From NCBI RefSeq assembly GCF_008274215.1, contig NZ_VTPS01000008.1, positions 1 to 64,000 of the forward strand: 64,000 nt of DNA, read 5' to 3'. The notes below the pieces were generated by a model that saw only the letters and a program-made list of their open reading frames with translations, had not been told where the DNA came from and did not search any database. Position numbers and translations under genes: made by a program. The stretch comes from Calorimonas adulescens. Its GTDB lineage: Bacteria; Bacillota; Thermoanaerobacteria; Thermoanaerobacterales; UBA4877. Every line of letters starts with the position of its first letter. Positions within the stretch are counted from its first letter, which is position 1. This document shows positions 16,937 through 26,590 of this stretch, piece after piece.

Positions 16937-18208
16937 TTAATTGCTAATATTGTAATCCCTAACATCAATTTTACCCGTTACTGCTTCAGATATAAGGGAT
17001 TGGCGGTATTCTTTTAGTTTAATTATCTGTTTTCTTGTATCTTGTATTATTTCCTCAATATCAGCAATATTCTGTTTTAAAAAATATGATATTGCACGCT
17101 GCTCTTCATATGGGGGAACTGGAATAAATAGGTTCTGTACAGTACTTACAGAGAGCCCTGGTTGAGCAGCAGAAATTGAATACTGATTAAGATTCATACT
17201 TCTTAGCAATTCGCCCAACCAAATTAAATCAACATCTCCCAATGGAGTCACGACAACAGCATGTTCGGAAGCCCAAAATTTACCTTGAGCATAATTTATA
17301 TTTCCACATAAAGCCCCTTGTCTGCCAATCAGCACATAATTTCCATCATGAGTATATGATGATGTATATCCTCTTAACCCATTTCCTCCATACACAGGAT
17401 ATTCACCTTGTTCTTCTATCATTTCTGAAGTAATACTCTCACCGCTTTTGAGAAAAGCAAGATATTTTATCTTTTTCACATGCCAGTGCTCTGGTATTTC
17501 TCCTATCCAATCAATCCCTGAATCCTTCATCCTAACATTCGGATTAAGTCCTTTGGTAACGGCTTCGGTTATAATCGCCTGTCGTTTTTCCTGCAGCAGT
17601 TCAATCAATTTTTCTTTATCAGCAATCAAGCCATCTATTTCAGTAGTTTTTTGGTCTAGGAAATTTGCAATTGTTTTTTGTTCGTTATAACTTGGCAATG
17701 TCAATATCATGTTAGCATATTTATTGCCATTAAAGTTACTTATAGTCGATGATACTAAAGCCATTTGAATTTGTATATAAAAAATATTTGATTTACTAAA
17801 ATAAAATAAAAATTTGGGATGGTTCTTGCTATTTGCCCGAAATTTAATTAAATATCCTGCATAAGAACATTTACCATATTTGTTCTCATCAAAGTATAAG
17901 GATGTACCTAATGAACCACTTCTTGATACTAATAAATCACCTGTTTTTAGAATATACCCTTTTGTTTTTTCTTCGGGCAAGAACACCCCTTCCTCATTAC
18001 TATCCAAATTTCCTTTATCATCAATGTCAGTAGTTCTAATAAATCTAACTCCTTCTTCTACATAATTTTCTGCCGATTCATTTAAACCATAAACTGCCGA
18101 TTCAGAACAAATATATTTTAACTTGTTTATTTCCCAATGTTCTGGTATCTCACCTATCCACTCAACCCCTGAATCCTTATACCTTTCATACCTCTTAAAC
18201 CTACTCAT
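16937..18208 (-). CDS. hsdS: Type I restriction-modification, specificity subunit
   Basis: A 423-residue HsdS, which reads a split DNA target through two target-recognition domains. The internal repeat is plain: DSGVEWIGEIPEHWEINK at 11-28 and DSGIDWIGEIPEHWHVKK near 229. Each is followed by a variable domain and by a helical spacer (IDGLIADKEKLIELLQEKRQA and the matching IIQDTRKQIIKLKEY). It overlaps the end of hsdM by four bases. The target sequence cannot be predicted by eye. Confidence 0.93.
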   Translation of the reverse strand: MSRFKRYERYKDSGVEWIGEIPEHWEINKLKYICSESAVYGLNESAENYVEEGVRFIRTTDIDDKGNLDSNEEGVFLPEEKTKGYILKTGDLLVSRSGSLGTSLYFDENKYGKCSYAGYLIKFRANSKNHPKFLFYFSKSNIFYIQIQMALVSSTISNFNGNKYANMILTLPSYNEQKTIANFLDQKTTEIDGLIADKEKLIELLQEKRQAIITEAVTKGLNPNVRMKDSGIDWIGEIPEHWHVKKIKYLAFLKSGESITSEMIEEQGEYPVYGGNGLRGYTSSYTHDGNYVLIGRQGALCGNINYAQGKFWASEHAVVVTPLGDVDLIWLGELLRSMNLNQYSISAAQPGLSVSTVQNLFIPVPPYEEQRAISYFLKQNIADIEEIIQDTRKQIIKLKEYRQSLISEAVTGKIDVRDYNISN

Positions 18209-20223
18209 TCACCAATCACCTTCTTCAATTTCTCCAAGATGCTTTGCTCCAATTCTCTAATCTCTTTCATAATCTCTTCAGAAGGTCTTAATGGCTGGTA
18301 TTTATAAAAATGCCTTGTGAAAGGTATTTCATATCCTATTTTAGTCTTGCTTTCGTCTATCCAGGCATCGGGAACATGAGGCTTTACTTCCCGTTCAAAA
18401 TATTCATGTATATCTTCTTTCAAAGGTACATTTTCAGTATCCCTTAAGTCTGGGTCTGGCTCTGGATTACTCTTATTGTCCGCACAAATATCTGCTGTTT
18501 CATCTTTTTCGGATAGGGCAGAAAGGATAGCCTTTAAAAGTGTACTATCCAGTTTAATATCACTGTCCTTAAAAGCCTTCCTCAGCGCTTTTGTAAAAGC
18601 ATCTCTGTTTTTATACAGAATAGTAGAATCCATTGTCTTTAAGGTCTCTATTATTTGTTGCTGCAGTTTTTTCCCTTCTTCTATCTCTTTAAGCCCTGCA
18701 GCACCTTTTTTTCTGGATTCAACCAGTTTTTTAAAGGCTGTTTCATTGTATAAATTATTAATTCTCTCCTCAGTAACCTGGAAATTAAGCCTTAAAGGTC
18801 TCTCTACAACTATCTTCTGATATCCGAAATCTTCATTATCAAAAATCTTGCAGTATTCGTTCTCTTTAAATTCACCGTATATTCTTGTAATTTCTTTTAT
18901 CTGTTCTTCAGTGATTTCATTTCTCTTGTTTCCAAGGCTTTTCCTCATTTTCTGATAGAAGTCTACTGCATTGACCAACTGTATCTTTCCTGTCCTTACA
19001 GGTCCCCTCATCGGGTCGCTATTCTTTCGGTTGGTTACTATCCAGATATAAGTAGAAATACCTGTGTTGTAGAATAACTGGTCAGGCAGTGCAATAATGC
19101 CTTCGAGCATATCATTTTCAATTATCCAGCGCCTGATTTCCGACTCTCCTGAGCCTGCATCCCCCGTAAACAATGGTGAGCCGTTGAAGATAATAGCAAT
19201 ACGGCTGCCTTTTTCGTCCTGCTTCATTTTGGATATCAAGTGCTGTAAAAATAAAAGGGAACCATCGGATATTCTGGGAAGTCCTGCGCCGAACCTACCG
19301 TTGAATCCTTCTTTCTCATATTCTTCACGGATAAACTTCTCCGCTTTCTTCCATTCCACACCGAAAGGCGGATTGGTAAGCATGTACCTAAAGGTTCTGC
19401 CCCTATGTCCATCTTCCGTAAAACTGTCGCCTAAAATGATGTTATCTGCGTTTTGTCCTTTTATGAGCATGTCGGATTTGCAGATACTAAAGGACTGGGG
19501 ATTTATCTCCTGCCCAAATAGTTCAACCTGTATTCCAGGATTTAATTCTTTCAAGTACTGCTCTGCAACTGAAAGCATGCCTCCCGTCCCCGCACAGCAG
19601 TCGTAGACAGTTACAACAAGCCCTGGCTGCGTTAATTCCTCGTTATCTTCATTCAGGAGAATATTTACCATAAGCCTGATAACCTCACGAGGGGTATAGT
19701 GGTCTCCCGCCTCCCCATGTTCTGAAAATCTCCTAATCAATTCTTCAAATATGTATCCCATTTCGGTATTGCTTACCACATCTGGATGTAAGTCTATCTT
19801 GTTAAATTCTGATACCACTAGATAAAGCAGGTTATTATCATTAAGTTTGGTAATCTGCTTGTCAAAGTCAAAATGTTCTATGATTTCCCTGGCATTCTTG
19901 GAAAAACCGTTGATATAATTTCTTAAATTGTTTGCGATATTATCGGGGTCAGCCAATAATTTTTCAAAATCATATTTACTGGTATTATTGAATTCCTGCT
20001 TTGATATCCTATTTAAAACAGGGTCCATGTTTTGGAGCCCTGACTTCTTTAAGGCTTCATACTTTTCTAATACTTCCTGCTTAGTGGCTGCAAGGACGCA
20101 GTCAAACCTCCTGAGTACGGCCATAGGCAGTATTACGTCCCCGTATTGTTCTTTTTTATAGGGGCCTCTTAAAAGTTCTGCTATGCTCCATATAAAGTTA
20201 ACTTTATCTTGAAAGTTAATCAA
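18205..20223 (-). CDS. hsdM: Type I restriction-modification, DNA adenine methylase subunit
   Basis: A roughly 672-residue N6-adenine methyltransferase. The N-terminal helical domain (about 1-150) is followed by the AdoMet-binding motif YDCCAGTGGMLS near 210 and the catalytic motif TNPPFGVEW near 290. The TTG at 20223 is preferred because GGAG lies eight bases upstream; earlier candidates have no spaced ribosome-binding site. It is somewhat longer than typical HsdM, with a charged C-terminal extension after residue 530. First gene of the operon that runs to 11252. Confidence 0.93.
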   Translation of the reverse strand: MINFQDKVNFIWSIAELLRGPYKKEQYGDVILPMAVLRRFDCVLAATKQEVLEKYEALKKSGLQNMDPVLNRISKQEFNNTSKYDFEKLLADPDNIANNLRNYINGFSKNAREIIEHFDFDKQITKLNDNNLLYLVVSEFNKIDLHPDVVSNTEMGYIFEELIRRFSEHGEAGDHYTPREVIRLMVNILLNEDNEELTQPGLVVTVYDCCAGTGGMLSVAEQYLKELNPGIQVELFGQEINPQSFSICKSDMLIKGQNADNIILGDSFTEDGHRGRTFRYMLTNPPFGVEWKKAEKFIREEYEKEGFNGRFGAGLPRISDGSLLFLQHLISKMKQDEKGSRIAIIFNGSPLFTGDAGSGESEIRRWIIENDMLEGIIALPDQLFYNTGISTYIWIVTNRKNSDPMRGPVRTGKIQLVNAVDFYQKMRKSLGNKRNEITEEQIKEITRIYGEFKENEYCKIFDNEDFGYQKIVVERPLRLNFQVTEERINNLYNETAFKKLVESRKKGAAGLKEIEEGKKLQQQIIETLKTMDSTILYKNRDAFTKALRKAFKDSDIKLDSTLLKAILSALSEKDETADICADNKSNPEPDPDLRDTENVPLKEDIHEYFEREVKPHVPDAWIDESKTKIGYEIPFTRHFYKYQPLRPSEEIMKEIRELEQSILEKLKKVIGE

Positions 20224-20445
20224 CTTTATCACTCCAATGTTATTTCTCAATTTTGATACTTTAAGTCATTTATCAGTATATACACGCAAAATTATATCAA
20301 TCTATACTTAAATATTCTATATTTTTTTAGATTTTCCTTTACATATTGCATCTTATAGAACATCCTAATCTTTTATAAGTTCTTTTCTTGTATATTAAAA
20401 AACGGCATACCTTCCTCCAAAGGCATGTATAAATAGTTCTTTATT

Positions 20446-22110
20446 TTACGCAATATTAAGGCTTTTCAAAGACGATATCATATAGAATAGTTCATCTAAA
20501 TACAATATCAGTTTTAATGAGTTTGTTTCATTATCATAGTTTAAAGCCTGTCCATGAAATATCTTATGTCTACTAAAGTCATGTACCTCATCTGGCTTTT
20601 CAGGATTGAACCTGATATAAAATGAATCTATGCAGGTAAAAACATAATTAACAATGAAACTATCCAATTCTTTTGTCTTTTCCTTAAAATTGTCATATAA
20701 AAAACTAAATTTATATGCTGATACATCATAAGCATCCTTCATAAAATCTCGTATAATGCCTTCAAGCATCAGTGCCCACACTGGAACAGATAAAGAATAC
20801 ATTCCTGATTTATGAGCACAAAAAGCATCGCCTATCTTATTTTTCCACTTACAGAAATATTCTAGTTCGTTCCATTCTTTTATTATTTCTTCTAATTCTC
20901 TGTAATCACTGGCTTTATAATAATCACATACTATTTTATCGACATCTTCCTGCCTTAAGGTTTCTCTATTTTTATAAATGTAATTTATTTTATCTATGGG
21001 TAAAGAACCAATAACCCACCATCCAAACTGACGCATAGTCTTGGCTTTTTCTTTCAAACTTTCCTTTATATTTGCTCTTGAAATAAGGGCAGTCTGTATC
21101 TCAAGTAAAAAAGGTTTTATATTATTAATAATATTTTGCCGTACATTCACAAAATTGAATAACTTATCGTTATATGTGAAGTTAAGTATATTATTTAGTT
21201 CTGCTCCAAGAATCTGTATATGACTCTGAAAGTTGTTATTTATGGCTCTTCTAAGTGATTCTTGGCTTTCTAATGCCCTTCTAATATATTCCATATTATT
21301 TGGCTGTAGTATATCCCTTATGGCATTTATTTGATAGCAATAGTTTTGTATGGTTGCATCAAATATACTTAAAGATGATGCTATAGCCGACTGCATTTTT
21401 ATTGCATTGCTTATATTATTGTATATTGGATTAATAACTTTCATATATGTATCTATCGTACTTCCCATCTTACTTGCAGTAACAGCCAATTCCATCAATG
21501 TTGAATTATCTATAATGTTTTGATACATTGTCATATCAACCAAAGGAAGTCTTACTGTTTCTGTTATCCTGCTTATTTTTGATGCTAACTCTATGCCTGG
21601 CAATAAGTTTTTATAACAGTCAGCAAAATCTAATTTAGGCTTTATTTGTTCTACCATTTTTCCCATATGTTCTCTGTACTTTTTTGTTTCTTTTTTATGA
21701 ATCAAATAAAATTTTTTGAAGAAATCATCTGCTTCTTCAGATACTTCTTCCTCAAATCTCTTTAAATAGTCTGAACTACATATAATTTCTTCTCCTATCT
21801 TTTTCAAATCATTATCAGATAAACTTTCTATATCATCTAAATCAAGAATAAGGAATTCATCTTCTTGATAAATCACTTTTTTATTATTGTTGATTATCCT
21901 CAAAACCATTGTGCAGAATGATTTTCTATAACTTTTTGTTTCTTCAAAGGCTTCTTCATAAGCAATCGCAGCATCCAAACTATAAAAAATCGGTACTTCT
22001 AATTGCACATCATTCCAGTTTACAGATACCAATTTTACTGCTTTTCTATGTGCCTCTATAATATTTTCAGCATTGGTGATTTTCTTTGCATCTTTAGATT
22101 CTTTATCCAT
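20446..22110 (-). CDS. Large helical protein with a HEPN-like RxxxxH motif
   Basis: A 554-residue mostly helical protein of unknown function. Near the C-terminus SRHKIFHGQALNYDNE contains R-x4-H followed by G, the arrangement seen in HEPN-type ribonucleases found in abortive-infection and toxin systems. The region before it (about residues 430-500) has the aromatic-rich helices that often accompany such a domain. The first 150 residues are acidic. It lies about 220 bases upstream of hsdM on the same strand with its own spacer. HEPN assignment is inference from one motif. Confidence 0.5.
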   Translation of the reverse strand: MDKESKDAKKITNAENIIEAHRKAVKLVSVNWNDVQLEVPIFYSLDAAIAYEEAFEETKSYRKSFCTMVLRIINNNKKVIYQEDEFLILDLDDIESLSDNDLKKIGEEIICSSDYLKRFEEEVSEEADDFFKKFYLIHKKETKKYREHMGKMVEQIKPKLDFADCYKNLLPGIELASKISRITETVRLPLVDMTMYQNIIDNSTLMELAVTASKMGSTIDTYMKVINPIYNNISNAIKMQSAIASSLSIFDATIQNYCYQINAIRDILQPNNMEYIRRALESQESLRRAINNNFQSHIQILGAELNNILNFTYNDKLFNFVNVRQNIINNIKPFLLEIQTALISRANIKESLKEKAKTMRQFGWWVIGSLPIDKINYIYKNRETLRQEDVDKIVCDYYKASDYRELEEIIKEWNELEYFCKWKNKIGDAFCAHKSGMYSLSVPVWALMLEGIIRDFMKDAYDVSAYKFSFLYDNFKEKTKELDSFIVNYVFTCIDSFYIRFNPEKPDEVHDFSRHKIFHGQALNYDNETNSLKLILYLDELFYMISSLKSLNIA

Positions 22111-22278
22111 AAAGTCCCCGCCTTTATAACTTTATTAATTCTATTTTATGACAGATGCTTATAACGCTCAATAATATTACAATATTTTATCACTATTTAA
22201 GTTATTATACTAAAGCACATGCCTCATAGCATGTGCCTTAGTATATAGGTTTTCTATAACTGCTTTTTTGTATATTAA

Positions 22279-22494
22279 TCACGGTCCCGTACCAACACCT
22301 TCCATCCTCCAGCCGCTTTTTTCAGACTCTTTCTTTAATATAACAAACCTTGGCCAGATCCCATCATCTGCTGTTATTAGTTTTTTAAAATCATAATCAA
22401 CTTTAACCTGATACTCCAATACCCCTGGTTCATTCTGAAATCCTTTTAACTCTTTTATCTCCAATAATTTTGCACTTTTAATATTTATAGTCAA
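22279..22494 (-). CDS. Small protein or C-terminal fragment of a DUF4829-like protein
   Basis: 71 residues starting from TTG with AGGAGG six bases upstream. The run LLEIKELKGFQNEPGVLEYQ and the ending ESEKSGWRMEGVGTGP look like the last part of secreted or lipoprotein DUF4829-type proteins, from memory. No signal peptide is present, so it may be a truncated remnant that happens to have acquired a ribosome-binding site. Confidence 0.4.
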   Translation of the reverse strand: MTINIKSAKLLEIKELKGFQNEPGVLEYQVKVDYDFKKLITADDGIWPRFVILKKESEKSGWRMEGVGTGP

Positions 22495-22569
22495 TTTTAT
22501 CCTCCTATTTCAGCAATTCCACATTTATCAATCCATGAAACAAAATCCAGCATCTACAACCTTATTTCT

Positions 22570-22941
22570 CTACCACTTTTCCCGTAAAATCTCTTCACGC
22601 TTTTTCTGGAATTCTTCTTCAGTAATTAGCCCATCTTCTTTTAGCCTGTTCAGTTTTCTAAGCTTCGTTTCAAAATCACCACTTACAGATGTTGACTGAT
22701 TATTCGTCTCTGCATTGGCGCCAGTATCTATGTCTATCTCCCATGATGCAACACTTTTGTCGCCAAAAAAGTTATAGGCTTGAAACCCTGTTATACCAAC
22801 TGCAATCAGTGTCCAGAATATACCGAACAGACCTGCGCTGGGAATTACTACAAATAAGCCAATAAACACAAAAACAATACCTACTATCATACCGAACAAT
22901 GATGCTGGCTTACTTGGTTTAACTCTTATTCCTTTTGACAT
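22570..22941 (-). CDS. SHOCT-domain membrane protein
   Basis: 123 residues with two hydrophobic segments (about 14-35 and 38-57) and a C-terminal SHOCT-like helix pair, KLRKLNRLKEDGLITEEEFQ, ending in REKW. SHOCT modules are short oligomerisation or membrane-tethering segments in many bacterial proteins. No genes of obvious common function flank it. The substrate or role is unknown. Confidence 0.65.
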   Translation of the reverse strand: MSKGIRVKPSKPASLFGMIVGIVFVFIGLFVVIPSAGLFGIFWTLIAVGITGFQAYNFFGDKSVASWEIDIDTGANAETNNQSTSVSGDFETKLRKLNRLKEDGLITEEEFQKKREEILREKW

Positions 22942-23055
22942 AAAACCAACTCCCTTTAAATAATCGATTTTTCTCTATTAACATATTCAAGGGTATAATC
23001 CCGTTTCCATGCCACTACGTTTTTGGTAAATTTACAATTAACAGACTGCTAAATC

Positions 23056-23496
23056 TCAATATATGTCTTCAATTATATAGAGTTTTCTTGTATCAGCAGC
23101 AAAAATTAAATATATTTTTGACGAATCTTCTTTGGTTCTAATATAATATTTGTATTCTTTACCATAATCAGGCATATTTTCTTTCGTGACATTCAAATTA
23201 TTAAGAACTTCATTTATTTCTGATTCCACTGCAGCATTTTTTGCATTTATCCAGTTTAAAGTCTGGCTAATTTTATTTTCATTCTTATATTCAAATATAT
23301 GGTATCTCTGTCCATCGCCATGAAAACTTGCCCCACTATCTGTGGAGTAGATTACTTTATATGAGTCTGGCAGTTTAATAGACCAATTCAAATTAATTAT
23401 TTCAGAATAAGGTTTATTTATTTGTATGTATAAAAATACAGCAATTATAATACCAAATAATAGAATAGCACTTATTAACTTTAATGATCTTTTCAC
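23056..23496 (-). CDS. Hypothetical membrane-anchored or secreted protein
   Basis: 146 residues. MKRSLKLISAILLFGIIIAV is a signal anchor or uncleaved signal peptide, followed by an extracellular domain of about 120 residues with mixed strands and helices. It begins with a good ribosome-binding site (AGGAGG before the ATG). No family recognised and no partner nearby. Confidence 0.5.
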   Translation of the reverse strand: MKRSLKLISAILLFGIIIAVFLYIQINKPYSEIINLNWSIKLPDSYKVIYSTDSGASFHGDGQRYHIFEYKNENKISQTLNWINAKNAAVESEINEVLNNLNVTKENMPDYGKEYKYYIRTKEDSSKIYLIFAADTRKLYIIEDIY

Positions 23497-23616
23497 TATT
23501 TATATTCCTCCTAAAAATTATTCAAACGTTTAAATTATACCCTATTTTCGAATTAATTTCCAGTTTATATACTAAACAATTTTGTGGTTATTTTATGAGA
23601 TATAGTGTTTTCTTGA

Positions 23617-24212
23617 CTATAAATAGGAAAGGATGTAACTTAAAATGGCGATTGAAATCTCTCCTGCATTTTTCCTTTGGATTCTGCCGTTTGAAAGTTT
23701 CTTTTGGTCTAGTCCCTCTTTATAAAATACACCAAGCCATTCCTCATAAGGGTCTAAATCCTCTACAGGTCTATTTTTTAAGATGTTTTTCTTGATAAAA
23801 CTAACAAGCCTGCTCACATTGTAACAGCAGTACAGGAACAGATAGTATAATTCTGCTTCTTTGTAATCCACCAATGTTAAACAATCAACTTCATCTATAA
23901 TTTGGACCTTCGAATAATATTTTAAATCATTTATGTAACTTTTTCTATTTTCGCTATCACAAACCTCAGTCCATACCCATTGGGGGATAAGAATCATATC
24001 ATATTGCTCAAATATCTTGCATATTGCAACCTATTGCTTTCAAAAATTATTTGGATAAGAATCATATCATATTGCTCAAATATCTTTTCAAGACCAATTC
24101 TTTTTCGTACCCAGGTTAAAAATTCAATTGAGTTATTATCCAGGATACAAACTTTGAGAGACTTGCCCGTGGAAAGGTATTTTTTTAAGTCATTTATGCC
24201 TTCTCCTTTCAT
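23617..24212 (-). pseudogene. PIN-like protein of module 3, disrupted by a repeat insertion
   Basis: The first part starts at 24212, overlapping the metallopeptidase stop (ATGA), and reads VCILDNNSIEFLTWV then FEQYDMILI. The second part restarts near 23997 as MILIPQWVWTEVCDSE. Between them an extra 68 bp, bounded by a 34-bp direct repeat, shifts the frame. Removing it restores FEQYDMILIPQWVWTEV, a PIN-like N-terminal half. The C-terminal part (NAGEISIAILSY) stops early, so the last acidic motif may also be lost. Third member of the Xre-ImmA/IrrE-PIN set. Confidence 0.65.
23985..24086. repeat. 34-bp perfect direct repeat, 68-bp offset
   Basis: The 34 bases at 23985-24018 recur exactly at 24053-24086, separated by 34 unrelated bases. 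The net 68-bp insertion is not a multiple of three and breaks the PIN gene of module 3. It could have arisen by slippage or end-joining repair. Confidence 0.85.
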
Positions 24213-25003
24213 TTGGCAAGCTCCTCCACTCCTTTTTTGATTCTATTCTTTAGCGTAAGTAGAAACTGATAGTTATCTTTATGATGGGAAACATCTGGGT
24301 TCTCTTTCATAGCGTTTTGTATCTTTTTCTCTAATCCCCCCAAACTTACAACATATGAGGGTTTTACTAACTCTGCATCCAATTCCAAATCTATAAATTT
24401 CTGCACTAAGTCATCAGGTTTATTATCAAAATGCTCAAGAATTTTTTCTTTTAAATCCAAATCATTATATTTTGTAACGGCTTCTTCAAATAGTTCTATC
24501 AGTACTGCCTTATATGGTGCCTTATATACATCCATGCATTTTATAACTCTGTCGATAAAATCTTCATCGTCTAATGAATAGTAGCAGTCATACACATTGC
24601 CAAAAATCATTTTTGCAGCAAAATAGTCTGCTCTTCTCTCATTTAAATCCATATCAACGGCAATATTATGGGTCTCCTCCCTTAAATTGAGGTCGTAGAG
24701 CAGATGGTATATTTCATGCCATGCAACAAAATATTGATAAACACGGGGCTGGGCAGTATTGATAACTGGTATTTTAATATTTCCCTTTGTAATAATAGCC
24801 CCGCCCCAATACTCATCATCGATGGGAATCTGAATTAAATGATTCTCTTTTAATACCGAAAAAGACAGTTTATCCTGCCCCGTTACTCCCGACTTATTAA
24901 ACCTGACTGTAAAATCATTTGCTAATCTTAATATATCATCTTTAATAAGTTTATTTTTTTCAATAACCTGCTCAAGGTTCTTACTCGTTATTAATTCCGA
25001 CAT
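24209..25003 (-). CDS. ImmA/IrrE-type metallopeptidase (module 3)
   Basis: A roughly 264-residue zincin: FVAWHEIYHLLYD carries HExxH, and NERRADYFAAKMIFG supplies the downstream helix with the third ligand. The ATG at 25003 is chosen for its AAGGTG just upstream and because a start further up would overlap the Xre gene. The C-terminal half (about 170-264) is unlike the other two modules. It overlaps the PIN-like gene by the ATGA arrangement. Confidence 0.78.
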   Translation of the reverse strand: MSELITSKNLEQVIEKNKLIKDDILRLANDFTVRFNKSGVTGQDKLSFSVLKENHLIQIPIDDEYWGGAIITKGNIKIPVINTAQPRVYQYFVAWHEIYHLLYDLNLREETHNIAVDMDLNERRADYFAAKMIFGNVYDCYYSLDDEDFIDRVIKCMDVYKAPYKAVLIELFEEAVTKYNDLDLKEKILEHFDNKPDDLVQKFIDLELDAELVKPSYVVSLGGLEKKIQNAMKENPDVSHHKDNYQFLLTLKNRIKKGVEELAK

Positions 25004-25016
25004 AATCTGCACCTTC

Positions 25017-25391
25017 TTAATTGTAATACAGTTCATACATATGAACTATATCCTCTAAAATACCAAACATCTCTTGAGCCTTAGGGTTCAGGGCATGATT
25101 CTCTGGAGCATTGTCAGACAGTGCAAAAACTAGTTCCTTTTTCGTCTTATATTTTGGAACATAGTTTAGTAGTTGTTCTTCATTCATATCCTGACTTTCT
25201 AAAATCTTTTGAATATGAGTTTTAAATGTAGCGAGGCTGTCGACTTCTCCTTTGATTAGTTTATCTAAAGTAGGCCTTGAAATATTAGTAAGCCTTGAGA
25301 AGGAAGACTTTGTATATCCATTGTCTTTAATGATATTCAATATATTTTTGCCAATTAGTTTTCTATTCTCAAATAATAATTCCATGCTCAT
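25017..25391 (-). CDS. HTH protein (module 3)
   Basis: 124 residues. GYTKSSFSRLTNISRPTLDK at about 25-44 is a helix-turn-helix of the Xre/lambda-repressor class. GGAGGTG precedes the ATG by six bases. An inverted repeat sits over its likely promoter. It is the first gene of the third Xre-ImmA/IrrE-PIN set, and its C-terminal half (about 75-124) is specific to this module. Confidence 0.7.
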   Translation of the reverse strand: MSMELLFENRKLIGKNILNIIKDNGYTKSSFSRLTNISRPTLDKLIKGEVDSLATFKTHIQKILESQDMNEEQLLNYVPKYKTKKELVFALSDNAPENHALNPKAQEMFGILEDIVHMYELYYN

Positions 25392-25410
25392 TTTTTACAC
25401 CTCCTACTTT

Positions 25411-25429
25411 ATTATACACCAAAAGTGTA
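25411..25429 (-). promoter_or_regulatory. Promoter -10 and operator-like inverted repeat of module 3
   Basis: TACAC-CAAAA-GTGTA (25415-25429) is a perfect 5-bp inverted repeat that overlaps TATAAT (minus strand, 25411-25416). The position, immediately upstream of the HTH gene, suits an autoregulatory operator. A convincing -35 box is not visible. Confidence 0.45.
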
Positions 25430-25619
25430 AAAAAGATACGGTTTGTAAAAAATATTTTTACAAATCTTTGAGGTTGGCTTTTCAGTTGTAATATTTCCTA
25501 CCCTTTCTTTTTCAGTAAACTACAGGCTAAGTCTAACAGGTCTGCTTTTGCAAAATTCACATTCTTTATCCCTGCATTTGAATTCTACCCATCTATTGAG
25601 ATAAGCACAAAAAAATTTA

Positions 25620-26064
25620 CTATAATTTTATTTTTAAGCCTTTGATTTTTATAATTCGGTCAATATTTTCTTTGTCTTCTGTTAAAATATAACTTAACCT
25701 TTCATGTGAAGTATTTATTAACCACGGCTTAGAATTTTTTATAAAACATAAATCCTCTGGCAGGTTCGGTTGAAGCCACTCATGCAAGGAATTTGATGTT
25801 TGCTTTAATATTTCTTTAGCGTTGTTATCAAGTACTATAATAGTATACTAATGCTGGTTGTTCACACAAAGTTATTGTTCCAGGCCATTCAAACTGTTCT
25901 TTTACTTCTTTTAAAAATGGCTTTAATTTTTCGAGAACATTATTCATATTGTCTGATATATCCATATCACGTCTTACTACTAAACTGAACTCATCACAGG
26001 TATCAAAAGCCAAATCAATTAAATCTCTATAAACCTTATCCTCAGGATTATTCTCTATAAACAT
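25620..26064 (-). pseudogene. Hypothetical protein, one frameshift
   Basis: Starting from ATG at 26064 (GAGG upstream) the protein reads MFIENNPEDKVYRDLIDLAF and runs to a stop near 25828. A different frame then continues from about 25845 (LPEDLCFIKNSKPWLIN, HERLSYILTEDKE) to a stop at 25620-25622. One extra base near 25840 separates them, giving an ancestral protein of about 147 residues. It resembles the polymorphic-toxin immunity type of small protein, but that is a guess. Confidence 0.5.
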
Positions 26065-26095
26065 AAATATCCTCAAATACAATAAAAAGTGTATT

Positions 26096-26590
26096 TCAAT
26101 AATTATCTTTGATATATTGGGTCCACTGTTTATATATATCTTCTTCAGATATGCCAAATATTTCTTCATATGCTGAAGGATTTTTTATTAAATCCATAAT
26201 TTTCTTCATACCATAATTCTTATCGAGAAATTCTATATATGTATAAGAAAAAGCATAAAGTCCTTTGTTACCAAATTTAATTGGATTACTTATCTTTGTA
26301 TCTTCTATATCAGGTACATTTTCCAAAGGATAATTTGGTTTAGTATTACCTGATAAATAACCTGCCAACCCTTCATTTAAAAATTTTGGCGTTTTTTTAT
26401 TTATCTGATAAATTACCGTATGAACATATTCATGCACAACAGCCTGAACTACACTATTATAGTCATGTACTGGCCCTGGATTTAACGGCGAAACGATAAT
26501 CACTTTATCTTTTATATTATCTACAATATACCATTTGGGACCTAAAATCCTGCCTAAATAACCATATTTTTGGGTCTGATTTGTACATTT
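26096..26590 (-). pseudogene. Gluzincin metallopeptidase, N-terminally truncated
   Basis: AVVHEYVHTVIYQI supplies HExxH and FLNEGLAGYLSG the third glutamate of a gluzincin. The homologous frame extends upstream past any start codon (GYLGRILGPKWYIVDN) to about 26590, where it meets a fragment of another gene. The N-terminal half of the peptidase is missing, so this is a deletion remnant, although a shorter internal start could in principle be used. Confidence 0.55.

Noticed and set aside
25450-25619. A cysteine-rich minus-strand stretch reading KCRDKECEFCKSRP
   Set aside because: It looks like gene debris with no start, and stops interrupt it soon after; too little remains to call a feature.
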